Numbered from the stretch's first letter, positions 24,076-32,700 are shown. The stretch: DNA of 64,000 nucleotides from Streptomyces sp. CB01881 (GCF_002953255.1 NZ_CP026498.1:6400422-6464421); one strand, 5' to 3'. Made by a program: numbers and translations. The notes: generated by a model not told the origin, from the sequence alone.

Positions 24076-25101
24076 TCAGTCAGCGGGCTGCCAGTGCCAG
24101 GTGCCCGGGCCGGCTAGGACGACGACCTCGGCTTCGTCCAGGCAGCCGATTCCGGTGGCCGGAGTCGCGATGATGCGCCCGGCGGGCACGATGGCGCTCA
24201 TGACGATGCCGGGCCCCTCCTCGGTGGCGAACTGGTGGGCCACGTCGGGGTCGAGGGAGAACGCCGAGAGGGGGCGCAGGGCTGGGTCGCTGAGGGTGCT
24301 GGTGTCGGCTGCCCACCCGGCGGGCGGTTTGCCGTCGGGGGTGCTCATGCCTCGGAACACTGTGAGGGAGCCGAGGTTGGCTTCGGCGAGGTGGGTCTGG
24401 GTGCGGTCCCACATGGCGGTGAGGAACGCTTCGAGCGCGAGCCGGTGAGCGGCCTGGTGGTCGGCGGTGGCCTGCACGAGGTGGTCGACGCTCGGCCAGT
24501 CGGCGGTCGGCTGCAGGCCGAAGTGGTCGCGGGCGGTTGCTTGAAGCGCGAGGGCGGCGGGGTCCTCGTCGTTGGAGGTCATCGCCCAGGTCGCGACCAT
24601 GCGGTTCACGGCTTCCGATCGCAGGAGGTCGCGGGCCTTATCCGGGCTGACCTGCGTCCACGAGGGGTGTGGGGGCGGGCTGCCGGGGCCGGTGGTGCGC
24701 AGCTGCCCGGTCTCCGGGTCCTGGTGTGCGGTGGCGTAGCCGTTCTGGACGTTGGCCAGGCGGGTGCGGTCGTTCTCCGCGAGGAGGGCATCGTCCGGTA
24801 CGTCATTCATGTCCCGGGTCAGGCCGGCGACGACGTTGGCCTTGTATGCCTGCGCTACGCGCTCGCTGTCGCCGTCCCGGAACACCAGGCCGTGTTCCTC
24901 CTCGTCGAACCGCGGCTGCGAGCGTGGACCGCGGGCGGGCCGGGCTGCGGCGGCCCGGATGCGTTCGAGTAGCGGGTCGGTGCTGGCGCCTGGCGTGTGC
25001 GCGAAGCGTCCCTGGCCATCCCGAGGATGCAGATTCTCGCGGAAGGGCTGCTGCTTCACGCGGAGGCGCAGGTGGATGGCAGGAACGGCAGAATTCGGCA
25101 C
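24076..25101 (-). CDS. ADP-ribosyltransferase-like virion-module protein, copy 2
   Basis: The protein has 341 residues from GTG 25101, preceded by GAGGGAG (an earlier GTG at 25137 lacks a site). The same architecture as the 22955 gene is seen: LTVFRGMS, LSAFSLDPDVAHQFA and DEAEVVVLAGPGTWHW near the C-terminus. The N-terminus includes RENLHPRDGQGRFAH, a tail-like 'RDxxGRF' motif that also appears in copy 1 (HRRDNRGRFAE) and is common to MuF/portal-associated phage proteins. The two copies differ a lot in sequence, so the duplication is old. Confidence 0.7.
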   Translation of the reverse strand: MPNSAVPAIHLRLRVKQQPFRENLHPRDGQGRFAHTPGASTDPLLERIRAAAARPARGPRSQPRFDEEEHGLVFRDGDSERVAQAYKANVVAGLTRDMNDVPDDALLAENDRTRLANVQNGYATAHQDPETGQLRTTGPGSPPPHPSWTQVSPDKARDLLRSEAVNRMVATWAMTSNDEDPAALALQATARDHFGLQPTADWPSVDHLVQATADHQAAHRLALEAFLTAMWDRTQTHLAEANLGSLTVFRGMSTPDGKPPAGWAADTSTLSDPALRPLSAFSLDPDVAHQFATEEGPGIVMSAIVPAGRIIATPATGIGCLDEAEVVVLAGPGTWHWQPAD

Positions 25102-25223
25102 GGCACTCCCTCGGCAGCGCTGGGGCAGAGGGGGCACAGTGCCAAGAAGTCACCGATAGCGTCGCTGCGTCGCGGGACCGCCGATCCGCGTTCCGGCCTG
25201 CGCAGTTCGGTGAGGGCGCGGGA

Positions 25224-25469
25224 TCAGGAGGACGGGTCGGCTGCGGGCTCCTGGTGGGCCTCGTCCAGCAGCTCTTGGGGGGCGGCCTTCCCGAAGGGCT
25301 GGGTCAGGACGCGGCGGGCCGCCTCGCGCCGATCGATGCCGAGCACTTCAGCGAGGCCGTCGAGCGTGGTCACGGGGTTGCCGTTGGCGTAGCGGATGTC
25401 CCAACGCCGGCTGCGGATCCAGTCCTCGTTCAGCTGCTGCCGGTCACTGGGTGGGGTTCCGGTGGTCAT
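25224..25469 (-). CDS. Small unknown prophage protein
   Basis: The protein has 81 residues. A helical, charged segment (QQLNEDWIRSRRWDIRYANG; LDGLAEVLGIDRREAARRVL) resembles a small HTH or adaptor. It lies between the portal and the ADP-ribosyltransferase-like genes. No function is assigned. Confidence 0.6.
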   Translation of the reverse strand: MTTGTPPSDRQQLNEDWIRSRRWDIRYANGNPVTTLDGLAEVLGIDRREAARRVLTQPFGKAAPQELLDEAHQEPAADPSS

Positions 25470-25531
25470 GCTCCATCCTCACACGTGCGCCTACGGGCCC
25501 TGGGCGGGCCCGTAGCGGGCTTGACGGGGGG

Positions 25532-27604
25532 TCAGTGCTGGATCCGCCAGGCCAGGCGGCATCGGCAGTTCAGGGCCTGCCCCGGGGGCGCCTCGGGGTC
25601 GGCGGGGTGGCGCAGCAGGTCCTGCCCGACGGTGAAGGGCTGGCCGAGGGGCTGGGTCTGGCCGTCGGCGGCGTCGTGGTCGGGGCGGGTGCGGGCGTCG
25701 TCGTGGGCGACCCAGCGGCGTACGAGGCCGGCGCGGGCGGTCGCGGCGGCGGCCTGGTCGCGGGCGGTCTCGATGGTGGCGGTGGCCAGCCAGGTGGCGG
25801 TGGCGCTGGCCCAGGTGGCCATAGTGCGGCCCCAGGCGCGGATGGTGGCGGTGATGCCGGCGATGTCCGCGCCGGATCGGTCCTCGGTGCGGACATCGTC
25901 GCCGAGCCGGTCGGCCTGCCGGGTGACGGTCTCGGCCAGGCTTGGGGCGAGCGCGGCCCAGGCGGCGACGGGGGGCGTGCCCGGGACGTCGAGGAGCCGG
26001 TGCATCTCGTGGGCGGCGGCGTCGCCGGCCTGCTCGATGAGGGGCTGGAGGGCCTGCTCGGCTTCCTGCTGCCAGGTCGCCGTGTCGATCATCTGCTCGA
26101 CGGGCAGGTCCTTGCTGCCGGTGCGGGGGTCTGCGGCGCCGCGGTCGTCCCAGTGGCGGGTGCCCTGGCGGTTGCGGGGCGCGTTGAGGCGGGCGATGGT
26201 GCGTTCGGTCCATCGGACCGCCAGGGCCTGGAGGGCGTCGTCCAGACGATCGCGGAGGTCGTGGGCCGCGTTGTCGTCGAGCGGCAGGTCGCCGGTGGCG
26301 GGGTCGAGGGCCTTGGCGGCGCGCGCGGGCGGCTGGCCGGGCTGGGGCGGGCCGGCGCCGAGGGCCTGGGCGTCGGCGGCGCGAGCGGGCACCGGGGTGC
26401 GGCCGGAGGTCAGCCACAGGGCGCGGGTGGCCGGGGTGTCGTCCACTTCGTCGGCGTACCCAGCGAGTTCGGCGTAGGAGCGGACGGACCGGACGCCGGC
26501 GGCGACTTCCTCGCGGGCCTCGGCGAGCCGCTTGGCGCGGGACTCACGGAGCACGTCCACGTCGGAGACATCGAAGTACGCCTCGTTTCCGTCGCCGGCG
26601 TCCTCCTGGAAGGCTGCCGCGACCAGGCGCAGGTGCGGCGGCATCGTGATCTCCCAGAACATGAGCTTCTCGGCGCGGGCGTTGTCGTAGGTGCGGCCGC
26701 TGGCGTTGCCGAGCTGGGATTCGGGCACGCCGAACGCAGCCAGGAGCTCGACCTTGGAGTTGAGGGAGACGGTCTCGTAGGCCATGTCGCGCGGGGTGGC
26801 CGAGGTGTCGGTGACGGTGACGTTGCCGCCCGACAGGACGGTCCACGCGCCGGCGGCCGACGGGCCTCCGGCGAACTTGGCGCGGAGCACGCGAAGTTCG
26901 GCGTCGTCCATGTCGCCGTCGATCCCGATGACGCCGCCGGGGCGGGCGTCGTTGTGGACGAAGCTCAGGTTGTAGTGGCGGGTGAAGAAGTCGAGGTCGG
27001 CGGACAGGCCGGCGGCCTCCAGCGGGGTGATGCCGGAGTAGGGGTCGAGAGGGTGGGGGTTGCGGATCCACCGCACCTGCTCGACGTCCAGGGTGCGCAG
27101 CTCTCCCGTCGGTGTGACGGTCTCGAAGTGGGATACCAGGTCCGCGCCCTTGCCGGGCACCGGGCGGGTGCGGCCCGGGGGCAGCAGGTCGATGCGCAGC
27201 AGGTCGCCGCCCCTCGTGAACGTGGGCTCCAGGAAGACGCCGCGCTTGGAGAGGAGCAGCTGCATGCTGACCCGCTTCTTGAAGATCCAGGCGCCCTCGA
27301 GGGGGTTGGCCTTGACGTTCATCGCCTCGTACAGCGGGTGCACGGCGAGTGGCGGCAGCGGGTCCTCGGAGGTTCCGCTGCGGGGACGGACGCGCAGCAG
27401 CCGGTCGGCGGCGTGGTTGGAGATGGTGTCCACGGCCTTGTAGATCCACACGGCGCGTTCCATGCCGTCCTGGACGGCTCGTTCGACGGACCACGGCCGG
27501 GCCCGGTCGATGCCGGCGGGCGACCAGTTGAGGGAATAGTTCGGCTCGCTCTTGGTGGCCGGCAGCGGGGTTCGGCGCAAGGTGGGAAACCAGCGGCGGG
27601 ACAT
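25532..27604 (-). CDS. Portal protein fused to MuF-like minor head domain
   Basis: The protein has 690 residues from ATG 27604 (GGAGG upstream). Residues ~1-420 are a siphophage portal: AVWIYKAVDTISNHAADRLL, IDLLPPGRTRP, WIRNPHPLDPYSGITPLEAA, ELLAAFGVPESQLGNASG and EKLMFWEITMPPHLRLV. The C-terminal ~200 residues are a MuF/SPP1-gp7-like domain ending in LNCRCRLAWRI, the 'NCRC' signature. Portal and MuF are usually separate genes; fusion is known in some phages. The portal forms the DNA channel. The domain fusion is seen directly as one uninterrupted frame. Confidence 0.85.
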   Translation of the reverse strand: MSRRWFPTLRRTPLPATKSEPNYSLNWSPAGIDRARPWSVERAVQDGMERAVWIYKAVDTISNHAADRLLRVRPRSGTSEDPLPPLAVHPLYEAMNVKANPLEGAWIFKKRVSMQLLLSKRGVFLEPTFTRGGDLLRIDLLPPGRTRPVPGKGADLVSHFETVTPTGELRTLDVEQVRWIRNPHPLDPYSGITPLEAAGLSADLDFFTRHYNLSFVHNDARPGGVIGIDGDMDDAELRVLRAKFAGGPSAAGAWTVLSGGNVTVTDTSATPRDMAYETVSLNSKVELLAAFGVPESQLGNASGRTYDNARAEKLMFWEITMPPHLRLVAAAFQEDAGDGNEAYFDVSDVDVLRESRAKRLAEAREEVAAGVRSVRSYAELAGYADEVDDTPATRALWLTSGRTPVPARAADAQALGAGPPQPGQPPARAAKALDPATGDLPLDDNAAHDLRDRLDDALQALAVRWTERTIARLNAPRNRQGTRHWDDRGAADPRTGSKDLPVEQMIDTATWQQEAEQALQPLIEQAGDAAAHEMHRLLDVPGTPPVAAWAALAPSLAETVTRQADRLGDDVRTEDRSGADIAGITATIRAWGRTMATWASATATWLATATIETARDQAAAATARAGLVRRWVAHDDARTRPDHDAADGQTQPLGQPFTVGQDLLRHPADPEAPPGQALNCRCRLAWRIQH

Positions 27605-27618
27605 GGGTGGGGGTCCTC

Positions 27619-27840
27619 CTACTGCTGCTCGTCGTCGCGGCCCAGGACGGTGGCAGCTGCGAGCGCGCACAGGCTGGTGCAGGCCGTGCCGAGCCGCATG
27701 TCCGTGGTGTAGGCGGCCGCGTTGAGGCCCGCCGTGCCGAGGGCGAACAGCGCTACGGCGGCGATGTCGCACACCCGGCGTGCTGCCGGGTGCGCGACAT
27801 CGTTCTTGGCGCGCGGGTTGGGCCTCCTGGGTGTCGTCAC
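27619..27840 (-). CDS. Small membrane protein (holin-like candidate)
   Basis: The protein has 73 residues with two predicted membrane segments (VCDIAAVALFALGTAGLNAAAY and LGTACTSLCALAAATVL) and a charged C-terminus, the shape of small holins. The endolysin is encoded further along in the same operon direction, which supports but does not prove a lysis role. GTG 27840 has a weak ribosome site. Confidence 0.5.
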   Translation of the reverse strand: MTTPRRPNPRAKNDVAHPAARRVCDIAAVALFALGTAGLNAAAYTTDMRLGTACTSLCALAAATVLGRDDEQQ

Positions 27841-27910
27841 GGCACGCAGGCTAGGCAGCCCCGCTGCTTAGCGTCCCGGTGTGGCTGGCGGCGGGGGTGC
27901 GCCGCGCACC

Positions 27911-28219
27911 CTAGGCGCTGGCGAGCCGGACGGCGGACGTGCCGGCGGTGCCGGCGGGATGCGCCTCGGGGGTGCGGCGCTTGCGGGTTCCGACGGGGCC
28001 GCCGTGGAGGGTGGGGTCGGAGCCGGGGCACTCGGTGTGCAGGGCCTCGTCGTAGGGCTTGCGGCAGTGGATGCACATCACCTCGGCGGAGGAGACCTTG
28101 GTGGTGGCCGGAACGCGGTAGACGCCGCGTCGGCGTGCATATGCAGCGCCCTGCGCGTCCACGGGGACGTAGGCGGCGATAACCCATTCATGCGAGAGCT
28201 TCTCAGCGGCCGTGGTCAT
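27911..28219 (-). CDS. Unknown protein with zinc-binding-like cysteines
   Basis: The protein has 102 residues; ATG 28219 follows AGGAG. The segment VMCIHCRKPYDEALHTECPG holds C-x2-C and a later C, suggesting a small zinc knuckle similar to zinc ribbons in phage head or HNH-type proteins. Basic and Ala-rich tail. No function recognised. Confidence 0.6.
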   Translation of the reverse strand: MTTAAEKLSHEWVIAAYVPVDAQGAAYARRRGVYRVPATTKVSSAEVMCIHCRKPYDEALHTECPGSDPTLHGGPVGTRKRRTPEAHPAGTAGTSAVRLASA

Positions 28220-28518
28220 TTGGAAGCTCCTTTCCGAGCAGCCCGGCGGGGGCAGGCCTCGTAGCGCATGAACTGATTTGTGAGCACTGATTCATCCTTT
28301 TCTCGCCAGGGGCGAAGGTGCTTCCGACGTGGGGATGGAAGCACTTCCGTCTCGACCTAGTTATCCGAGTAAGGAGAAATAGAGGGGTGTGGTGAGCGTG
28401 GTCCAGACATTTGACACGCCACCGCCAAATCCCCCTCATCCCCCGACGCCGTCTGGCATATGCAGTACGGCTCTTCATGATTCAATAACCGCCATTGCCG
28501 CCCCCGCCACTCCTTTTA

Positions 28519-28536
28519 ATGTGATGTCTATCACAT
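28519..28536. promoter_or_regulatory. CRP-type palindrome TGTGA-N6-TCACA
   Basis: ATGTGAT (28519-28525) and ATCACAT (28530-28536) flank GTCT, giving an exact match to the TGTGA-N6-TCACA form. Streptomyces Crp uses a similar GTG-N6-CAC core. A phage repressor with a similar site is equally possible. Confidence 0.5.
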
Positions 28537-28567
28537 GGCTTGACATGCAACTTTTGGGCCGAATGCC

Positions 28568-28614
28568 CGTCTAACAGGTGGGATCCACATGCGTGCATTA
28601 GACGTGCCGTCTAA
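28568..28614. promoter_or_regulatory. Palindromic operator TTAGACG-tgc-CGTCTAA with a repeated half site
   Basis: A perfect 7+7-bp palindrome with 3-bp spacer lies at 28598-28614. An extra CGTCTAA half site at 28568-28574 is 40 bp (about four helix turns) from the matching half. This is a typical dimer operator layout, here in the terminase-portal gap. Confidence 0.55.
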
Positions 28615-28642
28615 CAACTCTCGGTATGCGATTCGATCGGCC

Positions 28643-30349
28643 CTATGCGACAAGTCGGACCTTTCGGCGACGCGCCTGCGGCTCATACAGCGCCAGCAGC
28701 AGAGCCTCTGCTCGGTCTGGAGAACTCACCCCCCTCGCCTTCATTGACCGCTTGGACTCGATCACCGTCCGGCCGCTCGCGCTCGTGCCGAGCTTGGGCG
28801 CGGACAGCTGGGCCTGAGTTCGCCGGTCCACGCGCAGGCGCAGCGCCGATGCGGCGGGCGAGACCAGCGCCCGGGTCGCCAGCCACATCTCGTCGCGCTG
28901 CGTCGCAGGGCGCAGCGTGGCCGCCTCGTCGTCCCGGCTCGGCGCCTCACTGACGACGACCGACACGATCTCCGCCTCGTGCAGCCCTTCCCGCCGCCAC
29001 GCCGCCAGGAGGCCGGCCACACCCCAGCCGACCCCGACTCCATCGACCTTGACCCGGACGGGGAGCCGGGTGCCGAGCGTCCCCGCGAGGACCTGAGCCG
29101 CCAGGATCTCGCGCAGCACGACGCCGGCGACCGCGACGGGGTCGGCGTTGTCCTGGCCGGCCGTGGCGTGGCGCAGCTCCACAAGGTCGCCGACCGCGCG
29201 GGCGATCACCATCTCGTCTCCGCCTCCGGCAGCGACGTCGACGCCCAAGCGCACCCACGCGCCGGCCTTCACCCGGTACGGGGAGGTCTCGCCGTCCAGG
29301 CCGAGACCCTTGAGCACGTGGAAGTCCTCACCGTCGGGCTCGGTGGCGTCGGCTGCGGCCTCGATCCAGGACGCCGGGATGGCCCGGGCCTGGCCGCCGC
29401 GCGGGAACTGGGCGTGCACCTTGGCCTGGACGAACGGAGCGTCCTCCCCGTGGTCCCGGATCGTGTCCTGCACCCACTCGGGGTCGACGAGGTGGGAGGC
29501 GAGCAGGTGCGCCGGCGCCTGCGGTGGGCAGGACCGGCAGCGCCGGGTCCGCTCGCCCGACATCAGCGGGGTGTCGTAGACGCTGATCGGGAGCACGTGC
29601 ACGGCCGGGTCGGCGCAGGTCTGCTCGAACCAGCTGCCCTCGTCGTCGGTCGGTGGGTTGCCGATCAGCAGGGCTCGGGTGTGCTCGCCAGTGAGCACTC
29701 CGCGCATGGCAGCGCCGATGATCCGGCCGATACCGCCGGCCTCGTCCACGATGAACATCAACCGCGGTGCGTGGATGCCCTGCACGGCGGACTCGTCGTG
29801 GTCGGGAGCCGAGAAGCCGTACGCCACCACGACGTCCGAGCCGTGGGAGTCCGGCATCTTCCACTGGGTGACGCCCACCTCTCCGGGCAGGCCCGCCCGG
29901 GCGACGATCTGCCGGATGTGGGGCCACATCTGACGCTGCACCTGCCGGGCACGGGTGGCGGTGGTGACCGTGAGGGCGGTGCCGGGCGGGTGGACGACCG
30001 AGGACCACACGGCCGCCCTCGCCGCGATGTGGGTCTTGCCGGAGCCGAAGCACGAGGGGACGGCGACCCGGCGGTGGTCCACCAGGGCTTCCAGGATCTC
30101 GCGCTGGCGGCTCCACTGGGATTCGCCGAGGACGTCTTCGACGAACCCGACGGGGTCGTCGGCCCACAGGGCGTACGGGGTGCCGGCCTCGTCCTTGGCG
30201 GCGGCGAGGACCTGGGCCCAGTCTCTGGCCGCTAGGCCGTCGTAGAAGCGGCGGCGGACGGCCGGTGGCGAGGCTGCGAGGTCGGTGTACAGGCGGCGGC
30301 CGGCCTTGCCAGGGCGAGGCGCTGGCAAGGATGGCAGGGGCTGCTTCAC
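28643..30349 (-). CDS. terL: Terminase large subunit
   Basis: The protein has 568 residues; GTG 30349 is preceded by GGGGGAG. Residues ~70-230 hold the ATPase: VAVPSCFGSGKTHIAAR (Walker A) and LMFIVDEAGGIGRIIGAAM (Walker B/catalytic Glu). The nuclease half has acidic clusters, including RLGVDVAAGGGDEMVIARAV (RNase-H-like Asp) and RVKVDGVGVGWGVAGLLAAW. It pumps and cuts phage DNA into heads. An earlier in-frame start at 30427 lacks a ribosome site. No small terminase gene was recognised in the window. Confidence 0.9.
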   Translation of the reverse strand: MKQPLPSLPAPRPGKAGRRLYTDLAASPPAVRRRFYDGLAARDWAQVLAAAKDEAGTPYALWADDPVGFVEDVLGESQWSRQREILEALVDHRRVAVPSCFGSGKTHIAARAAVWSSVVHPPGTALTVTTATRARQVQRQMWPHIRQIVARAGLPGEVGVTQWKMPDSHGSDVVVAYGFSAPDHDESAVQGIHAPRLMFIVDEAGGIGRIIGAAMRGVLTGEHTRALLIGNPPTDDEGSWFEQTCADPAVHVLPISVYDTPLMSGERTRRCRSCPPQAPAHLLASHLVDPEWVQDTIRDHGEDAPFVQAKVHAQFPRGGQARAIPASWIEAAADATEPDGEDFHVLKGLGLDGETSPYRVKAGAWVRLGVDVAAGGGDEMVIARAVGDLVELRHATAGQDNADPVAVAGVVLREILAAQVLAGTLGTRLPVRVKVDGVGVGWGVAGLLAAWRREGLHEAEIVSVVVSEAPSRDDEAATLRPATQRDEMWLATRALVSPAASALRLRVDRRTQAQLSAPKLGTSASGRTVIESKRSMKARGVSSPDRAEALLLALYEPQARRRKVRLVA

Positions 30350-30537
30350 GCGCTCCCCCACGGGTCGGGATCGATCGGCAGGCCACAGTGCACGGCTGTC
30401 GGCGGTGTGTCGCGTCGAGCCCCACAAGACGAGAACATACCTCAGTCAGCTTTATGGACTTAAGTCTGTTTCTCTGCGAGGCTGGTCCTGCCAGCCGGGG
30501 ACCGCGAACCCCCAGCCCACACACAAGGAGACCAACC
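30350..30537. promoter_or_regulatory. Divergent region between terminase and secreted Pro/Ala-rich gene
   Basis: 188 bp with an AT-richer patch around 30430-30475 that includes ACTTAAGT. It presumably carries the promoter for the plus-strand gene. No -35/-10 pair was assigned. Confidence 0.35.
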
Positions 30538-31029
30538 ATGGCCCTGACCAACCGGATCACCGCCCGCCACGCCGCCGTCGCCCTCGCCGTGGCCGCCGCA
30601 TTCACCACCGGAACCACCCTCGCGTCCCGCCCGGCCGCCACCCCGGCCACTCCCCTCACCCCGGCCGCCCCGGCCACCGCGTTCCTGAGCCCGGCCCCGG
30701 CGCAGCCCGTGATCACCCCCTCCGCTCCCACCGCCCCGGTCCTGCCGACCTGCCCCGCCCCGGCCGCCGCCGCACCCGGCCTTGCCACCGCCACCCTGAC
30801 CACCCCCATCCCCACCATCACCGCCCCGGCCGCCCCGGCGACCGTCACCGAGCCCGCCCCGACCGTCACCGTGACGGTCACCGCCACTCAGGTGGTCACC
30901 GCCCCGACCCCGGCCGCACCCAGCACCAGCAGCCCGGCCACGATCCTGCCGACCGCCCCCCAGGCCCCGAGCCCGACCGCCACCCGCAGCCCGCTGCAGC
31001 CCAGCAACAGCCCGCAGCCGACCCACTGA
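30538..31029 (+). CDS. Secreted Pro/Ala/Thr-rich protein (moron-like)
   Basis: The protein has 163 residues; ATG 30538 lies 7 nt after AAGGAG. The N-terminus has basic residues then HAAVALAVAAAFTTGTTLAS, a Sec signal peptide with probable A-x-A-type cleavage near residue 30. The rest is almost only Pro, Ala, Thr, Ser, Val and lacks a folded domain, like a cell-wall-spanning spacer. It is opposite in strand to the phage operon and ends at a terminator, so it is a separate unit. No known family. Confidence 0.65.
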   Translation: MALTNRITARHAAVALAVAAAFTTGTTLASRPAATPATPLTPAAPATAFLSPAPAQPVITPSAPTAPVLPTCPAPAAAAPGLATATLTTPIPTITAPAAPATVTEPAPTVTVTVTATQVVTAPTPAAPSTSSPATILPTAPQAPSPTATRSPLQPSNSPQPTH

Positions 31030-31037
31030 CCGCCCAG

Positions 31038-31068
31038 CCGGGCCCTTCCCGCACCGGGAAGGGCCCGG
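31038..31068. terminator. Terminator hairpin shared by convergent genes
   Basis: Perfect 13-bp stem (31038-31050 with 31056-31068) and a 5-nt loop between the secreted protein gene (ends 31029) and the primase-like gene (ends 31074). Confidence 0.75.
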
Positions 31069-31073
31069 CCCGT

Positions 31074-32258
31074 TCACCGGCCGACGTGCTGCGGCGGCAG
31101 AGAGAGCACCCACCCCTGCGCCGTCTTCGTCGCCACGACCCCGAGCTCCGTACGCGCCCGCTGAACCGTTCGCGGAGCCAGGCCCACGCCTGCAGCGGCC
31201 GCACTCACATCCCGGGCCGGCACGGGCCCCCCGGCCAGCAGCCCTTCCAGGAACCTGTAGGCCCCGGTGCTCGCCGGACGCCGACGGCACAGGTCGGCGC
31301 TCTCGATGGCCCGGCCCGTGCCCCGCGAGAAGCGCGAGTTCCACACCACCGGCCGGTTACGGACGGCCTGGCAGAACTGCAAGCCACCCATGACCTTCCA
31401 CGACTCGCTGGCAACCGGCACCAGCGCCTTCGAGCGCTTAGGCCCGTTCACAGCCATGTGCACCGCCGCGACACTCCCCAGCTCCGCAGCCTCCTGCGCG
31501 CGGCGCGATGCCAGCCAGCCGGCCCGCTTGGACGCGTCCCTCACCGCCAGCACGGCCACCCCGAGATCCTTCGACATCTCGCACAGCGCCTGCAACGCCA
31601 TCTCTGCGGGCACCCGGTAAGGGCACACCAGCATCACGTCCACCACGAGCAACTCGACGCCCCGGCCGCGCAGCAGTTCCTCAACCTGCGCCAGGTCGGC
31701 CGGCAGTCGCAGCCCCCGCTGGCCACCGCGCCCACCCAGGACCTCAATCACTTCGGTCCGCCCGGAATCCGCACCAGAGGCCGCCAGCAGCCGCCGCGCG
31801 TCGGCCGTGGTGTGCGGCGCCGTCAGCACCACCACGTCGTGGCCGGTGGGCGGGTGCTGGCCGTCCGGAAGACCAGACCCGGCCGACGCGCGAGCCGCCA
31901 CATCCAACGCCACCGCCAGGGTGTTGACGCCGTCCTCCCCGTCGATCAGCGTCAGGCCGACCGACGGAAGGTAACCCGGCCAGATCCAGCCCGGACCGTC
32001 CTCGAACGCGGGCGGCGGTACCACCACGTACTGCGCGCCGATCCTCAGAGCCGCCGCCACGTCTTGCGGGTCGCAGCCGGCGCCCAGGCAGTCCAACTCG
32101 ACTCGGGCATCGCCAGCAGCAAGCACGAGTAGGGAGCCCTGCCGGTCGTCGTGGGCTGGGCACCTTGCCAGCCATCCCCCTTCAGTCGGCCTCACGTTCC
32201 CCCAGCGGCGCAGCGCTTGCTGCACCACCTCGTAAGGACTCTCCGACAACTCGATCAT
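31074..32258 (-). CDS. Phage primase/RepA-like protein with degenerate P-loop
   Basis: The protein has 394 residues from ATG 32258 (AAGGAGG upstream). The N-terminus has a CHC2-like zinc pattern: ARCPAHDDRQGSL followed by ELDCLGAGCDPQDV. The middle resembles RecA-like RepA helicases (VGLTLIDGEDGVNTLAVALD), but the P-loop reads GEDGVNT instead of GxxGxGKT, so the usual Lys is missing. The Walker B-like segment is RGVELLVVDVMLVCPY. The C-terminus has an HTH-like segment (VGLAPRTVQRARTELGVV). It probably serves phage replication start or DNA binding; helicase ATPase activity is doubtful. Confidence 0.65.
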   Translation of the reverse strand: MIELSESPYEVVQQALRRWGNVRPTEGGWLARCPAHDDRQGSLLVLAAGDARVELDCLGAGCDPQDVAAALRIGAQYVVVPPPAFEDGPGWIWPGYLPSVGLTLIDGEDGVNTLAVALDVAARASAGSGLPDGQHPPTGHDVVVLTAPHTTADARRLLAASGADSGRTEVIEVLGGRGGQRGLRLPADLAQVEELLRGRGVELLVVDVMLVCPYRVPAEMALQALCEMSKDLGVAVLAVRDASKRAGWLASRRAQEAAELGSVAAVHMAVNGPKRSKALVPVASESWKVMGGLQFCQAVRNRPVVWNSRFSRGTGRAIESADLCRRRPASTGAYRFLEGLLAGGPVPARDVSAAAAGVGLAPRTVQRARTELGVVATKTAQGWVLSLPPQHVGR

Positions 32259-32412
32259 TCCTCCTTCGTTCAATCGGCGAGAGTCGCGTCGCTTCGCAGC
32301 GATGCGCCCCGCCCCCTCTTCGATGCGCCGACCGGACAGGCCGACTGACGCCACGACAGCTCGTGACTACAGGACGTCCCAACTGGCAGGCGGTTGCGCC
32401 AAACCGAGCAGC

Positions 32413-32697
32413 CTATCCCCGGTCCGGGACCGGGCCACAGGTCCGAACGTCCCTGTTCACCGGGCCAGGCGGACACGTCGCCGCATGCGGCACGAACAGC
32501 CGCTCGTACGGCAGCAACGGCAGCTCCCGGGTGGGCCGGCGTGAGCGAATCGTCCCGACGCCATCCCGGTAGACCGCGGTGTTCCCCCGATGGGAAGGCT
32601 CAGGGTCGACGGCCAGGCGCGCCCCCGAGATGGTCACCGTCCAGTGCACCGGGCGCCGGCACCTGCGGCACCTCGACAGCCCTCGACGCGGCAGCAC
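32413..32697 (-). CDS. Small zinc-ribbon-like phage protein
   Basis: The protein has 94 residues. The start segment SRCRRCRRPVHWTVTISG carries C-x2-C; another Cys pair (AATCPPGPVNRDVRTCG) lies near the end. This C-x2-C....C-x8-C pattern is frequent in short actinophage proteins that bind zinc. GTG 32697 is just after the preceding stop. Function unknown; location between primase and replication-initiation-like genes suggests a DNA-metabolism role. Confidence 0.55.
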   Translation of the reverse strand: MLPRRGLSRCRRCRRPVHWTVTISGARLAVDPEPSHRGNTAVYRDGVGTIRSRRPTRELPLLPYERLFVPHAATCPPGPVNRDVRTCGPVPDRG

Positions 32698-32700
32698 GGC

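Larger units (their letters stand above)
28220..28642. promoter_or_regulatory. 423-bp AT-richer regulatory region after terminase
   Basis: Nearly all other intergenic DNA here is GC-rich, but this stretch is visibly AT-richer. It holds a CRP-type palindrome (28519-28536), a 17-bp perfect palindrome (28598-28614), a half site of the latter (28568-28574), a TTGACA at 28540-28545 and another at 28411-28416. A hairpin (28318-28325 with 28337-28344) lies close to the next gene. It most likely carries the promoter and operators for the head operon or a leader RNA. A 61-codon frame at 28389-28574 exists but is not convincing. Confidence 0.5.

Noticed and set aside
28389..28574. 61-codon plus-strand frame in the terminase-portal gap
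   Set aside because: Crosses the palindromic operator, has Pro-rich shadow composition and the AAGGAG upstream is too far from GTG.
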